This document shows, piece after piece, positions 34,864 to 43,906 of a stretch of 64,000 bases of DNA (the first letter of the stretch is position 1; the number at the start of each line of letters is the position of its first letter). The stretch covers positions 744,001 through 808,000 of the forward strand of contig NZ_CP083691.1 in the NCBI RefSeq assembly GCF_020097155.1, written 5' to 3'. Source of the stretch: Micrococcus porci. Lineage in GTDB: Bacteria > Actinomycetota > Actinomycetes > Actinomycetales > Micrococcaceae. The translations under genes were made by a program, and so were the position numbers. Below the pieces are notes generated by a model. That model saw nothing but the letters and a program-made list of their open reading frames with translations. It was not told the origin of the DNA and searched no databases.

Positions 34864-36309
34864 TCAGCCCTGGGCCGAGGCCGGCCCGAACTCCTTGGCC
34901 AGCTCCGACGCCACGCCGGTGTACCCGGCCGGGGTCAGCTCCAGCAGGCGCGCCTGGGCGCCCTCGGACAGGCCGAGGCCCTGCACGAACTCGCGCATGC
35001 GCGCCCCGTCCACGCGATGGCCGCGGGTCAGCTCCTTGAGGCGCTCGTAGGGGTTGTCCATGCCCTCGACGCCGGCGATCGCCTCGGCGCGCATCACGGT
35101 CTGGACGGCCTCGCCGAGCACCTCCCAGTTCGTGTCGAGGTCCTCGGCCAGCACGGGCTCGGCCACCTGGAGCTGGCCCATGCCCTTGGTGACGTTGGTC
35201 AGGGCGAGCACCGAGTGGCCGAGGGCCACGCCGATGTTGCGCTGCGACGTCGAGTCCGTGAGGTCGCGCTGCCAGCGGGACTCCACGAGGGTGGCGCCCA
35301 GCGAGTCGAGCAGGGCGCAGGAGAGCTCGAGGTTGGCCTCCGCATTCTCGAAGCGGATCGGGTTCACCTTGTGCGGCATGGTGGAGGATCCGGTCGCGCC
35401 GGCCACGGGGATCTGCGCGAAGTAGCCGATGGAGATGTAGCTCCACACGTCCACGCAGAAGCCGTGGAGGATCCGGTTGAAGCGCGCGACGTCGGCGTAC
35501 AGCTCCGCCTGCCAGTCGTGGGACTCGATCTGGGTGGTCAGCGGGTTCCAGGTGAGGCCCAGGTGCTCCACGAAGGACCGGGACAGGGCCGGCCAGTCCG
35601 CGTCCGGGGCGGCGGCGAGGTGGGCGGCGTAGGTGCCGGTGGCGCCGTTGATCTTGCCCAGGTACTCCTGGCCGGCGATGCGCCGGGTCTGACGGGTCAG
35701 ACGGTGCACGAACACGGCCATCTCCTTGCCCAGCGTGGTGGGCGTGGCCGGCTGCCCGTGCGTGCGGGAGAGCATGGGGGTCTCGGCGGCCTCGGCGGCC
35801 ATCGCGGAGACGGTGGCCACGGCGGCGCGGGCGGCCGGCAGCCAGACCTGCTCGACGGCGTCGCGCACACCCACCGCGTAGGCGAGGTTGTTGATGTCCT
35901 CCGAGGTGCACGCGAAGTGCACGAGCGGCTTCAGCCGGCCCAGGCCCAGCCCCTCGAGGCGGTCGGCGATGAAGTACTCGACGGCCTTCACGTCGTGCAC
36001 CGTGACCTTCTCCGTGGCCGCCAACTCGGACACGGACTCCGCGTCGAAGTCCGTGACGATCGCCCGCAGGCCCGCCTGCTGCTCAGCCGTGAGCGGCTCG
36101 AGACCCGGCAGCACGCGGTGCTCGGCCAGGTGGATGAACCACTCGACCTCCACGTGGATGCGGTTGCGGTTCAGCGCCGCCTCGGACAGGTGCTCCACGA
36201 GCGGCTCCACCGCCGCACGGTAGCGGCCGTCCAGGGGGCCGAGGGCGATGCCGGCCTCGGCGAGGGAACGGCGGTGGGCGGTGGACGCGGGCGCGGGCTG
36301 CGAGGTCAT
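34864..36309 (-). CDS. purB: Adenylosuccinate lyase
   Basis: A 481-residue enzyme of the fumarase/aspartase superfamily, cleaving SAICAR and adenylosuccinate in purine synthesis. PLDGRY near the N-terminus, FACTSEDINNLAY, MLSRTHGQPATPTTLGKE and the signature GSSTMPHKVNPIRFENAEANL with the mobile catalytic Ser loop are all present. It is the longer PurB type of Gram-negatives and some actinobacteria. Start ATG 36309 (GGGGG upstream) preferred to 36318. Housekeeping gene, probably with its own promoter. Confidence 0.95.
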   Translation of the reverse strand: MTSQPAPASTAHRRSLAEAGIALGPLDGRYRAAVEPLVEHLSEAALNRNRIHVEVEWFIHLAEHRVLPGLEPLTAEQQAGLRAIVTDFDAESVSELAATEKVTVHDVKAVEYFIADRLEGLGLGRLKPLVHFACTSEDINNLAYAVGVRDAVEQVWLPAARAAVATVSAMAAEAAETPMLSRTHGQPATPTTLGKEMAVFVHRLTRQTRRIAGQEYLGKINGATGTYAAHLAAAPDADWPALSRSFVEHLGLTWNPLTTQIESHDWQAELYADVARFNRILHGFCVDVWSYISIGYFAQIPVAGATGSSTMPHKVNPIRFENAEANLELSCALLDSLGATLVESRWQRDLTDSTSQRNIGVALGHSVLALTNVTKGMGQLQVAEPVLAEDLDTNWEVLGEAVQTVMRAEAIAGVEGMDNPYERLKELTRGHRVDGARMREFVQGLGLSEGAQARLLELTPAGYTGVASELAKEFGPASAQG

Positions 36310-36402
36310 GGCCCCCATTCTGGCATCGGCGGCGGCCGCCCCGGGCTGTGCACGGGTGCGCGACGCGCGGCCGCCCGGCGATCCGTCAGGCCCCGGGGAG
36401 GG

Positions 36403-39400
36403 TCACGGCTGCAGCAGCCGGAGGAACGCGCCGATCAGGGGCAGGTCCGCCGGCGTCGTGGGCAGGGCGTCCGCCAGGGCGGGGGAGTGCACCAGGTAGG
36501 CGGCCCACTGCCCGCGGGAGAGGGACACGTTCAACCGGTTCCGGTTGAGCAGGAAGTCGAGCCCGCGCGGGACGTCCTGGGCGCTGGATGCCGCCATGGT
36601 CAGGATCGCCACCGCGGCCTCCCGCCCCTGGAACCTGTCCACCGTGCCGACGGTGGTGCCCTGCAGCCCGGCGTCGTCCAGGGCCGCGCGCACGGTGGCC
36701 ACCTGCGCGTTGTAGGGCGCGACGACGATCACGTCCTCCGGCGTGAGCGGCCGCGGCTCCTCCCCGGAGCCGGGGGTCCAGGCGCGTCCCACGAGGTCCT
36801 CGATGATCTCGACGACCCGCCTCGCCTCCTCCGTGGACGACACCGCGTTGCCGGTGTGCTCCACGGGCACCGGGTGCAGCCCCGGGACGATGCCCTCCAG
36901 ATGGCGGGCGTCTGTGGCCTCCGACCTCGAGCGCAGCTGGCCGTCGTAGGAGAGCCGCGAGACCGGCGCGGTCAGGGCCGAGTGCATGCGCCACGTGGTG
37001 TCCAGGAAGAAGCCGCGCTCGGGCGGGAGCACCTCTTCGCCCGGCTCCATGAGCCAGCCCAGGGCGGCGTCCCCGATCGGCTGGGGGTGCGTGCCCTGGG
37101 AGACCTGCGGCAGCTGCTGCGGGTCTCCCAGCAGCAGGACCGTGCGGGCGGTGGCAGCGGCGGCCAGGGTCATGGCCAGGGAGAACTGTCCGGCCTCGTC
37201 GATCACCAGCAGGTCCAGGTCCGGGGCCTTCGGGTGGGCGAACGTCCAGGCGGTGCCGCCGAGCACGTGGCCCGGCTGGGACAGGTGCTCGAAGGCGTCC
37301 CCCCGGTCGTCCAGGACGGTCCAGGGGCGCTCGCGGTCCTCGCCGCCGCGCGGCTTCTCCTTGCCCACGTGCCCGGCGGGCACGCCCACGGCCACGAGCT
37401 TGGCCAGGAAGTTCTCCACCACGGCGTGCGACTGCCCCGTCACCCCGATGCGCCAGCCGCGGGAGGCCAGCTCCTTCACGGCGTGGCTGCCCACGTGGGT
37501 CTTGCCGGTGCCGGGCGGGCCCTGCACGGCCACGTAGGAGCCCCGCGCGGAGACGAGGGCCTCCACGAGGGCGTCGGCGCCCTCGAGCCGCCCGGCGCGG
37601 GCATCGGCCGTGATCTGCGCGAGCGGCCGGCCGGCGGTCTCGGGGACGCGCCGGGCGAGGATGTCGAACGCCGCCGTGGGGGCGGCGCCCTCCTCCGGCC
37701 GGGGCAGCGCGCCGAGCGCCCGGGCGCGGAGGCCGTCCTCGCGGATGCGCTCCTGCAGGGTGGCCGAGGGGATCACGGTGTGCGCGAACGCGGCCATCGG
37801 GAGTTCGGGGTGGGGCTCGGCGTCGAGCGCGACCTTCTCCCGCAGCCGCAGCGTGGAGGTGCCGTCCGGATGGTCCTCCACGTCCTCGACGACCGCGGCC
37901 GCGCCCACCCAGCGCACGGCGTTGGGCTGCAGGCCCTCCACCCGTCCGGCGGGCACGTCCTCGTAGACGGTCTTGGCCTCGGCGCCCGGCGTGAGCTGGG
38001 TGCCGGCCTCCAGCCGGCCGGTCACGCGGAGGACGCGCTGCCGGGTGCGCGCCCGCGACGACGGCCGGTGCCAGTCCTCCGCGACGTCCACGCGGTCCGC
38101 CACGACGTTCGCACGGGGGTCCTGCCACTCGTCCACGGGGGAGATCCCCCGGTCGAAGAACGCCCACCACATCGGCTTGGCCTCGCGCCGGAAGAAGCCC
38201 AGGCCGGCGGCGAGCATGGCCAGGCCCAGAGTCTCGTCGTCGCCGTCCGCGGGGTCCGCGGGGACCAGGTCGAGGAGGGCCTGTTCGAGGGCGGCGTCCT
38301 CGTCCGTGGCGGCCGGTGCGTCCTCGCCCGCCTCGGCCGGCTCCCCGGCATCCACCGCGACCCCGGTCGACGCCCCGCCGACCTGGCCGAGCAGCCAGTC
38401 CCGCAGGCGCGCGGTCGAGACGCAGTCGTACCGGTTGTAGTCCTCGATGCCCGCGCGCAGCCGGGCGGCCTCCGCCGCGGCGTCGGCGTCCCCCTCCCCG
38501 GCCCGCTCGGCCTGCTCGGCGTAGGCGTGGTACTCCGTCACCGAGTCGGCGGCGGTGGTCACGCCGTCCTCGGCCCGGTGGTCGGCGCCCATGTAGAGCG
38601 GCTCGAGCTTCTTGATCGAGTAGCTGGGCACGCCCGCACGCAGGCTCGCCCGCACGGTGGCGTAGAGGTCCACGAACAGGCCGGCGCGCAGCCAGTCGTC
38701 CAGCTCCGCCTCGCCGACGCCGTGGCGCACCGTCAGGCGCTTGAGCGCCGTGACCTCGTACGCGGCGTAGTGGTAGATGCGCATGCCCGGGTGCACCGCG
38801 CGGCGCGCCTCCACGAATCGCACGAACTCCTCGAGCGCCGCCTTCTCCTCGGCCCGGGTGTCCGCCCACAGACCCGTGAAGCGGAACTGGTCGAACCCCG
38901 TGCCCTCGGTGGTCCGGCCGGGCGCGGCCTCCACCCAGCCCCACAGGTACTCCAGGCCCTCCATGTCCCCGCGCGGGGAGACCCAGAGCGGGTCCCCCTC
39001 GAAGTCGAAGAACAGGTCGCCGGCGTCGGGGGCGGGCAGGGCGCGTACGGGCGCCGGGTCCACGATCCGGTGCGGCGGCACCCCGTCCGCGCCCGCCGGC
39101 TCCAGCTGCGCGGCGGCCTGGTCCCGCAGCGCCTCCCACGTCCGCCGGGACATGCCCTCCGGAGGCGCCGTGGACGCCGCCAGCTCCTCCACCGTGCGCA
39201 CCCCGGCCGCGCGGAGCCGGGTCCGCTGCACGCGGGTGGCGCCGGCGGTGAGCAGCACGTCCCGGTGCTCGGCGATCGCCTCCTCGCACCACCGGCACTG
39301 CCCGCACACCGCGTGCCGCTCGTCCCCCCATGCGACCGGCGTCCCCTCCGTCACGTGCGTGCGCAGCACGCGCTCCAGGCGGGCGCGCTGGTGCCGGTAC

Positions 39401-39990
39401 ACGGGGATGACCTCGGCCAGGTCCACGGTGTGCCTGGCGCCGTCGCCCAGCCACAGGGAGCCGTGCCGGGTGCGCGGCACGCCCATCCCGTCCAGCAGGT
39501 CCGCGTAGGCCGCGATCTGCAGCAGTGCCGTGACCCGCGCGTGCCGGGCCAGCTTGGTGTCCACCACCTGGTAGGCGCCCTCGGGGTGCTCGGCCGTGGG
39601 CTCGCGCACCAGGAAGTCCGCCAGGCCGCCGAAGGAGCCGTCGTGCAGCATCGCCTGGAACACCACCGCCGCTCCGGACGCCAGCGCCTGCCGCGTGCGC
39701 TCGGCCGCCGCCGCGATCCCCTCCGGCGTGTACGGGCTGGGCCGCTCCAGCACGACGACGCCGCCCGCTCCGTGCTCGGCGACCAGCGCGTCCAGCGTGC
39801 GCGCCTCGTGCGCGTCCCCGAGGGCGGACACGCGCGCCAGGAACGCGTCGTCCTCCGGGGCCCCGTCGGCGCGCCCCAGCTTCGGGTCCACGGCCCCGCG
39901 CAGCCAGCCGTACTCACACGTGGCGGCGGCCGTGATGTCGGAGGGGCTGAGGAGGAAGGACGCGGGATCCACGGGGGAGAAGCTCGCCAT
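36403..39990 (-). CDS. TM0106-type RecB-like nuclease fused to SF1 (DNA2/UPF1-like) helicase
   Basis: A 1195-residue protein. The N-terminal 330 residues are a RecB-like nuclease: SDITAAATCEYGWL, QAMLHDGSFGGLADFLVRE, YQVVDTKLARHARVTALLQIAAYADLL (D-x-K motif) and CGQCRWC, whose cysteines with the early Cys suggest a 4Fe-4S clasp as in AddB/Dna2. Residues about 335-550 form an RNase H-like fold (DLFFDFEGDP, YHYAAYEVTALKRL, YNRYDCVSTARLRDWL). From about 790 comes a helicase: QGPPGTGKTH, LLVIDEAGQF, GDPQQLPQVSQG, TTWRMHSALTAPVS, TVDRFQGREA and NVSLSRGQ. Likely DNA repair or defence against foreign DNA. TAGGCT is 6 nt upstream of ATG 39990; an IS481 copy is inserted right behind that box. Confidence 0.88.
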   Translation of the reverse strand: MASFSPVDPASFLLSPSDITAAATCEYGWLRGAVDPKLGRADGAPEDDAFLARVSALGDAHEARTLDALVAEHGAGGVVVLERPSPYTPEGIAAAAERTRQALASGAAVVFQAMLHDGSFGGLADFLVREPTAEHPEGAYQVVDTKLARHARVTALLQIAAYADLLDGMGVPRTRHGSLWLGDGARHTVDLAEVIPVYRHQRARLERVLRTHVTEGTPVAWGDERHAVCGQCRWCEEAIAEHRDVLLTAGATRVQRTRLRAAGVRTVEELAASTAPPEGMSRRTWEALRDQAAAQLEPAGADGVPPHRIVDPAPVRALPAPDAGDLFFDFEGDPLWVSPRGDMEGLEYLWGWVEAAPGRTTEGTGFDQFRFTGLWADTRAEEKAALEEFVRFVEARRAVHPGMRIYHYAAYEVTALKRLTVRHGVGEAELDDWLRAGLFVDLYATVRASLRAGVPSYSIKKLEPLYMGADHRAEDGVTTAADSVTEYHAYAEQAERAGEGDADAAAEAARLRAGIEDYNRYDCVSTARLRDWLLGQVGGASTGVAVDAGEPAEAGEDAPAATDEDAALEQALLDLVPADPADGDDETLGLAMLAAGLGFFRREAKPMWWAFFDRGISPVDEWQDPRANVVADRVDVAEDWHRPSSRARTRQRVLRVTGRLEAGTQLTPGAEAKTVYEDVPAGRVEGLQPNAVRWVGAAAVVEDVEDHPDGTSTLRLREKVALDAEPHPELPMAAFAHTVIPSATLQERIREDGLRARALGALPRPEEGAAPTAAFDILARRVPETAGRPLAQITADARAGRLEGADALVEALVSARGSYVAVQGPPGTGKTHVGSHAVKELASRGWRIGVTGQSHAVVENFLAKLVAVGVPAGHVGKEKPRGGEDRERPWTVLDDRGDAFEHLSQPGHVLGGTAWTFAHPKAPDLDLLVIDEAGQFSLAMTLAAAATARTVLLLGDPQQLPQVSQGTHPQPIGDAALGWLMEPGEEVLPPERGFFLDTTWRMHSALTAPVSRLSYDGQLRSRSEATDARHLEGIVPGLHPVPVEHTGNAVSSTEEARRVVEIIEDLVGRAWTPGSGEEPRPLTPEDVIVVAPYNAQVATVRAALDDAGLQGTTVGTVDRFQGREAAVAILTMAASSAQDVPRGLDFLLNRNRLNVSLSRGQWAAYLVHSPALADALPTTPADLPLIGAFLRLLQP

Positions 39991-39999
39991 GGGCACAGC

Positions 40000-40995
40000 C
40001 TAGGTGTGATGTCCAGGGAGGTTGTTGAGCCTGCTGGCAGGTGCGGCTCCGATCGCGGAGTGGACTCGGTGATGATTGTAGAAGTGCACCCACCCAGGCA
40101 ACGCGGCCCTGCGTTCGGTCTCTGAGCCGTAGAACTTGGCGTAGGCCCACCCGTCAGCGAGCGTGCGATGGAACCGCTCGATCTTCCCGTTCGTCTGCGG
40201 TCGGTAGGGCCGAGTCCGCTTGGGCTTGATCCCGAGCTCGGTGCAAGCATCCCGCCAGGCATGCGAGCGGTAGGCCGAACCGTTGTCCGAGAGCACCCGC
40301 TCCACCTCCACGCCCAGCTGCGCGAAGTGAGCGACCGCGCGGCGCAGCACCGCGATGGCGGTCTGGCTGCGTTCGTCGGAGTGCATCTCGACATACGCGA
40401 AGCGGGAGTGGTCATCGATCACGGTGTGCAGGAAGCCCACCCCGAGCCGGGGCTGGTATCGGGCATCACGGGTTCCTTCTCGGTCCGAAGTCGCCGCGCG
40501 GTGCTTCATGCCCTGCTGACGCCCGACGAATCGGTGCCCGCCCCCGTCGGGGATGCGTCCGAACTTCGTGACGTCAACGTGGATCAGCGAGCCGGGGTGG
40601 GGGTGCTCATAGCGGCGGATCGGCTCGGCGGTGACCCGGTCCAGACGGGCGAGGCGGTTGATCCGGCAACGCACGAGCACGGCATGGACGGTGGATGCCG
40701 GCATCCCGAGTTCTGAGGCGATCTGCACGGGCCCCAGGCGCCGGCGCCATCGGGCGGCCACGATCTGTTTCACCACCGCAGGCGGTGTTCTGGTCGGCAT
40801 CGTGGACGGCCGGCTGGACCGGTCGACCATGCCTGCAGGTCCCTCGGCCCGGAAGCGTGTGGCCCATTTGCGGGCGGTGGGTGGGGAGACCATGAACATC
40901 TTGGCCGCGGTGGCGACCGGCCAGTGCTCCTCGACGATGAGCTTGGCCAGGCGTAGGCGGGCGCGAGGGGTCAGGGCGGCGTTAGCGTGGGACAT
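40000..40995 (-). CDS. IS481-family DDE transposase
   Basis: A 331-residue integrase-core transposase starting at ATG 40995 (AAGG upstream; a further start at 41037 is less likely). An N-terminal helix-turn-helix pair (PVATAAKMFMVSPPTARKWATRF and GPVQIASELGMPASTVHAVL) is followed by the rve domain: HVDVTKF, VIDDHSRFAYVEMHSDE, VLSDNGSAYRS and the Glu in NGKIERFHRTL, so the DDE triad is intact. The TAG stop lies outside the element, in the duplicated target CCTAGG; the reading frame depends on the insertion site. Confidence 0.95.
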   Translation of the reverse strand: MSHANAALTPRARLRLAKLIVEEHWPVATAAKMFMVSPPTARKWATRFRAEGPAGMVDRSSRPSTMPTRTPPAVVKQIVAARWRRRLGPVQIASELGMPASTVHAVLVRCRINRLARLDRVTAEPIRRYEHPHPGSLIHVDVTKFGRIPDGGGHRFVGRQQGMKHRAATSDREGTRDARYQPRLGVGFLHTVIDDHSRFAYVEMHSDERSQTAIAVLRRAVAHFAQLGVEVERVLSDNGSAYRSHAWRDACTELGIKPKRTRPYRPQTNGKIERFHRTLADGWAYAKFYGSETERRAALPGWVHFYNHHRVHSAIGAAPASRLNNLPGHHT

Positions 40996-41098
40996 GAAGG
41001 CCTTCTGTTCGCGTGAGCGGTTTCTTGACAACTCCACTCTCGCAACAGGAGGCCTTCGCCTGTCAGCTGCTCACGCAACAACGTCCCTGGACATCACA
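40005..41098 (-). mobile_element. IS481-family insertion sequence, complete
   Basis: A 1094-bp element with terminal inverted repeats beginning TGTGATGTCCAGGGA (left end and, inverted, right end; 21 of 22 match over TGTGATGTCCAGGGAsGTTGTTG). It is flanked by a 6-bp direct repeat CCTAGG at 39999-40004 and 41099-41104. Intact ends, duplication and transposase indicate a recent insertion. It lies between the divergently transcribed helicase and paaI genes. Confidence 0.95.
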
Positions 41099-41181
41099 CC
41101 TAGGCAGAGGGGCGGACGCGGTACGGGGAGGCCCGTCGTCGTCCTCCGCGTCGCCCGGCACCCGTCACATGCCGGCCCTGA

Positions 41182-41228
41182 CTTGACGCAGGTCACACGG
41201 AGAGCGTTACCTAATGATCGTTCAGTAA
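41182..41228 (+). promoter_or_regulatory. paaI promoter with CRP/GlxR-like and PaaR-type sites
   Basis: TTGACG (41183-41188) and TTACCT (41207-41212) are spaced 18 nt. On the opposite strand TGTGA-CCTGCG-TCAAG (41197-41182) is a CRP/GlxR-like site over the -35. CTGAACGATCATTAGG (41225-41210, minus) is a degenerate member of the palindrome found at the other paa promoters, and it sits on the -10. Outer TTAC/GTAA extend the dyad to 41207-41228. Confidence 0.6.
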
Positions 41229-41269
41229 TTCCCCACGCGGCCCCGCCGCGCCCCGGACGTGAGGCGCCC

Positions 41270-41686
41270 ATGACCGAGACCCCGCACCATCCCGCGCTCG
41301 TCGGCGACCGCGTGGCGCGGTGGCTCGGCGTCACCCTCGAGGCCGCCGAGAAGGACCACGCCCGCATCCGCATGACCCTCGGCGAGGAGCACCACAACGC
41401 CTTCGGCATGGCCCACGGCGGCGTCGTCTTCGCGTTCGCGGACTGCTGCTTCGCGCTGACCTGCAACGACCCCGCCTCGGACGGCTCCACCCTCACCGTG
41501 GCCTCCGGCGTGGACGTGAACTTCCTGTCCGGCACCCGCGCCGGCCAGACCCTCGTCGCGGAGGGCCGCCTGGTCGCCGCCGCCGGCCGCTCGGCCGTCT
41601 ACGACATCACCGTGACCACCGACGACGGCACCCTGGTGGCCGCCTTCCGCGGCCGCTCCCGCACCGTCGCCGTGAAGGGCGCGTGA
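41270..41686 (+). CDS. paaI: Phenylacetate-pathway thioesterase PaaI
   Basis: A 138-residue hotdog thioesterase: NAFGMAHGGVVFAFADCCFALTCND holds the HGG turn and catalytic Asp helix of PaaI, followed by VASGVDVNFLSGTRAGQTLVAEG and GRSAVYDITVTTDDGTLVAAFRGRSR. PaaI frees CoA from stalled hydroxyphenylacetyl-CoA intermediates. It is 70 nt upstream of paaK, and both are read from a promoter with PaaR- and CRP-like sites. Confidence 0.9.
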   Translation: MTETPHHPALVGDRVARWLGVTLEAAEKDHARIRMTLGEEHHNAFGMAHGGVVFAFADCCFALTCNDPASDGSTLTVASGVDVNFLSGTRAGQTLVAEGRLVAAAGRSAVYDITVTTDDGTLVAAFRGRSRTVAVKGA

Positions 41687-41756
41687 CCGGCCCCGCCGCC
41701 GCGCACCCGGCCGACCAGACCCGACCCGACCCCCTCTGATCCCCAGGAGACCCGCC

Positions 41757-43106
41757 ATGCTCGAGGCTTCGATCCCGAACCCCTACTCCCCGGCCCCCGT
41801 CCCCGCCCCCGCCGACCGCGGGGCGCCGGACCCCGAGGAGACGATGAGCCGGGACCAGATCGAGGCGCTCCAGTTCGAGCGCCTGCGCTGGACGCTGCAC
41901 CACGCCTACGAGAACGTGCCCGCGTACAAGGAGCACTTCGACAACCACGGCGTGCACCCCTCCGACTTCACGGCCCTCGAGGACCTCGAGCTCTTCCCGT
42001 ACACGGACAAGGAGTTCCTGCGGAAGAGCTACCCGTTCGGCGCATTCGCCGCCACGGGGCCCGAGCTCCGCCGCATCCACGCCTCCTCCGGCACCACCGG
42101 CCAGCCCACCGTGGTCGGCTACACCGACGACGACCTGGCCACGTGGGCCACCCTCGTCGCCCGCTGCTTCCGCGCCGGCGGCATCCGCCCCGGTGACCGC
42201 GTGCACAACGCGTACGGCTACGGCCTGTTCACCGGCGGCCTCGGCGCCCACTACGGCGCCGAGCGCATCGGGGCGGCCGTGATCCCGATGTCCGGCGGGC
42301 AGACGGAGAAGCAGGTGCAGCTGATCACCGACTTCCAGCCGCGCGCCATCCTCTCCACGCCCACCTACCTGCTGACCATCGCGGACGGCTTCAGGAAGCT
42401 CGGCCTGGATCCCCGCGAGTCCTCCCTCGAGGTCGCGATCCTCGGCGCGGAGCCGTGGACCGAGGCGATGCGCCGGGAGATCGAGCAGACCTTCGACCTC
42501 GATGCCCTGGACATCTACGGCCTCTCCGAGGTCATGGGCCCGGGCGTGGCCGGCGAGTCCGCGGCCACCAAGGACGGCTCCCACATCTGGGAGGACCACT
42601 TTCGCCCCGAGATCATCGATCCGCTCACGGACGAGGTCCTCGAGACCGGCCGCCCCGGCGAGCTCGTCTTCACCTCGCTCACCAAGCAGGCGCTGCCGAT
42701 CATCCGGTACCGCACCCACGACCTCACCCGCCTGCTGCCGGGCACCACGCACCCGGGCCACCGCCGCATGGGCCGCATCACGGGCCGGTCGGACGACATG
42801 ATCATCCTGCGCGGCGTGAACCTGTTCCCGTCGCAGATCGAGGAGCTGGCCCTCAAGGAGCCGGCCCTGTCGCCGCACTTCACCCTCGAGATCACCCGCC
42901 CGGACCGCATGGACCAGATGGCCGTGAACATCGAGCGCCGCGAGCACGCGACCCTCGAGGAGGCCCAGGCCTGCGCCGCGCACCTGCGCATGGAGATCAA
43001 GACGAAGATCGGCTCCTCGTGCGTGATCAACGTGGTGGAGCCGGAGACCCTGGCCCGCTCGTCCGGCAAGCTCAAGCGGATCTACGACCTGCGCGACCAG
43101 GCCTGA
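41757..43106 (+). CDS. paaK: Phenylacetate-CoA ligase
   Basis: A 449-residue ligase, shorter than typical ANL enzymes as expected for PaaK. HASSGTTGQPTVVGYT is the P-loop, YGLSEVMGPGVAGESA the A5 motif, YRTHDLTRLLPG and MGRITGRSDDMIILRGVNLFPSQIEE the hinge region, and SGKLKRIYDLR the C-terminal Lys. It commits phenylacetate to the CoA-bound aerobic pathway. AGGAG lies upstream of ATG 41757. The divergence of downstream genes puts paaI-paaK-paaR in one direction. Confidence 0.95.
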   Translation: MLEASIPNPYSPAPVPAPADRGAPDPEETMSRDQIEALQFERLRWTLHHAYENVPAYKEHFDNHGVHPSDFTALEDLELFPYTDKEFLRKSYPFGAFAATGPELRRIHASSGTTGQPTVVGYTDDDLATWATLVARCFRAGGIRPGDRVHNAYGYGLFTGGLGAHYGAERIGAAVIPMSGGQTEKQVQLITDFQPRAILSTPTYLLTIADGFRKLGLDPRESSLEVAILGAEPWTEAMRREIEQTFDLDALDIYGLSEVMGPGVAGESAATKDGSHIWEDHFRPEIIDPLTDEVLETGRPGELVFTSLTKQALPIIRYRTHDLTRLLPGTTHPGHRRMGRITGRSDDMIILRGVNLFPSQIEELALKEPALSPHFTLEITRPDRMDQMAVNIERREHATLEEAQACAAHLRMEIKTKIGSSCVINVVEPETLARSSGKLKRIYDLRDQA

Positions 43107-43201
43107 TCCCGTCCCCGCAGCCGATCCCGACGCCGGCGTGCCCGGTAGAGTGGATCGGTGCGCCGTCGTCGGCGGCGTCCTCCCGCCTCCGAAGGAGCCC
43201 C

Positions 43202-43813
43202 GTGCCCCAGAGCAGCCCCACCCCGCGCCGCGGCCGGCCCGGCTATGACCGGCAGACGCTGCTGGCCGAGTGCGTCGAGCTCTTCAACCGGCACGGCTAC
43301 GAGGCGACGTCCATGGGCATGCTCGCCACCCACCTGGGCATCTCCAAGTCCGCGATCTACCACCACGTGGAGTCCAAGGAGGCGATCCTCGACCACGCGG
43401 TGACGGAGGCGCTCGACGCCCTCGAGGCGTGCCTGGACGATGTGGTGGCCAGCGGGGCCGACGCCGGCGCGCAGGTCGAGGCGGCCATCCGCGGCACCCT
43501 CGGGGTGCTGGCGGAGAAGCAACCCGAGGTGACCCTGCTGCTGCGCCTGCGCGGGAACTCGGCGGTCGAGGTGGCCGCCGTCGAGCGCCGGCGCGAGATC
43601 ACCCGGCGTCTGGGCGACCTGCTCGAGTCAGCCCAGGCCGCGGGTGCGGTGCGCTCCGATGTGACCCCCCGCAACCTCGCCCGTCTGGCGCTCGGCATGA
43701 TCAACTCGATCGTCGACTGGTACCGCCCCGACGGCGCGGACCCGGGCCACAAGTCCGTCGAGGAGATGGTCGCCGCCGTGACCGGCGTCGTCATGGGCGG
43801 CCTGCGGGGCTGA
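43202..43813 (+). CDS. paaR: TetR-family regulator, probable PaaR
   Basis: A 203-residue TetR protein: RQTLLAECVELFNRHGYEATSMGMLATHLGISKSAIYHHVESKEAIL is the DNA-binding domain, with a typical C-terminal ligand domain. It lies 95 nt after paaK, and palindromes of matching type occur at five paa promoters in the window. In Corynebacterium and other actinobacteria a TetR-type PaaR represses paa genes until phenylacetyl-CoA appears, so the name is assigned by context and similarity. GTG start with GAAGGAG 4 nt upstream. Confidence 0.8.
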   Translation: MPQSSPTPRRGRPGYDRQTLLAECVELFNRHGYEATSMGMLATHLGISKSAIYHHVESKEAILDHAVTEALDALEACLDDVVASGADAGAQVEAAIRGTLGVLAEKQPEVTLLLRLRGNSAVEVAAVERRREITRRLGDLLESAQAAGAVRSDVTPRNLARLALGMINSIVDWYRPDGADPGHKSVEEMVAAVTGVVMGGLRG

Positions 43814-43851
43814 CCCCCGCCCCTCCTGCCCCGCCCCGGCCCCTCCGTCTT

Positions 43852-43901
43852 CGTTCGCGAAACGGACGGCGTGTCCGGCGCGTCCGTGCGCGATGTGGAC
43901 G
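43852..43901. repeat. 50-bp dispersed repeat, intergenic copy and hairpin
   Basis: Matches 8513-8562 at 43 of 50 positions. Here it lies between the convergent paaR and lipoprotein genes. It includes pairing segments (TCCGT/ACGGA at 43845-43868 and GTCC/GGAC around 43882-43900), so it may act as a terminator. Confidence 0.55.
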
Positions 43902-43906
43902 GCGCC

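Noticed and set aside
35017-40125. A 1702-codon open frame on the plus strand
   Set aside because: It runs antisense to purB and the nuclease/helicase, whose domains are unmistakable. The frame is open only because of GC-rich third positions, and it has no recognisable domain.
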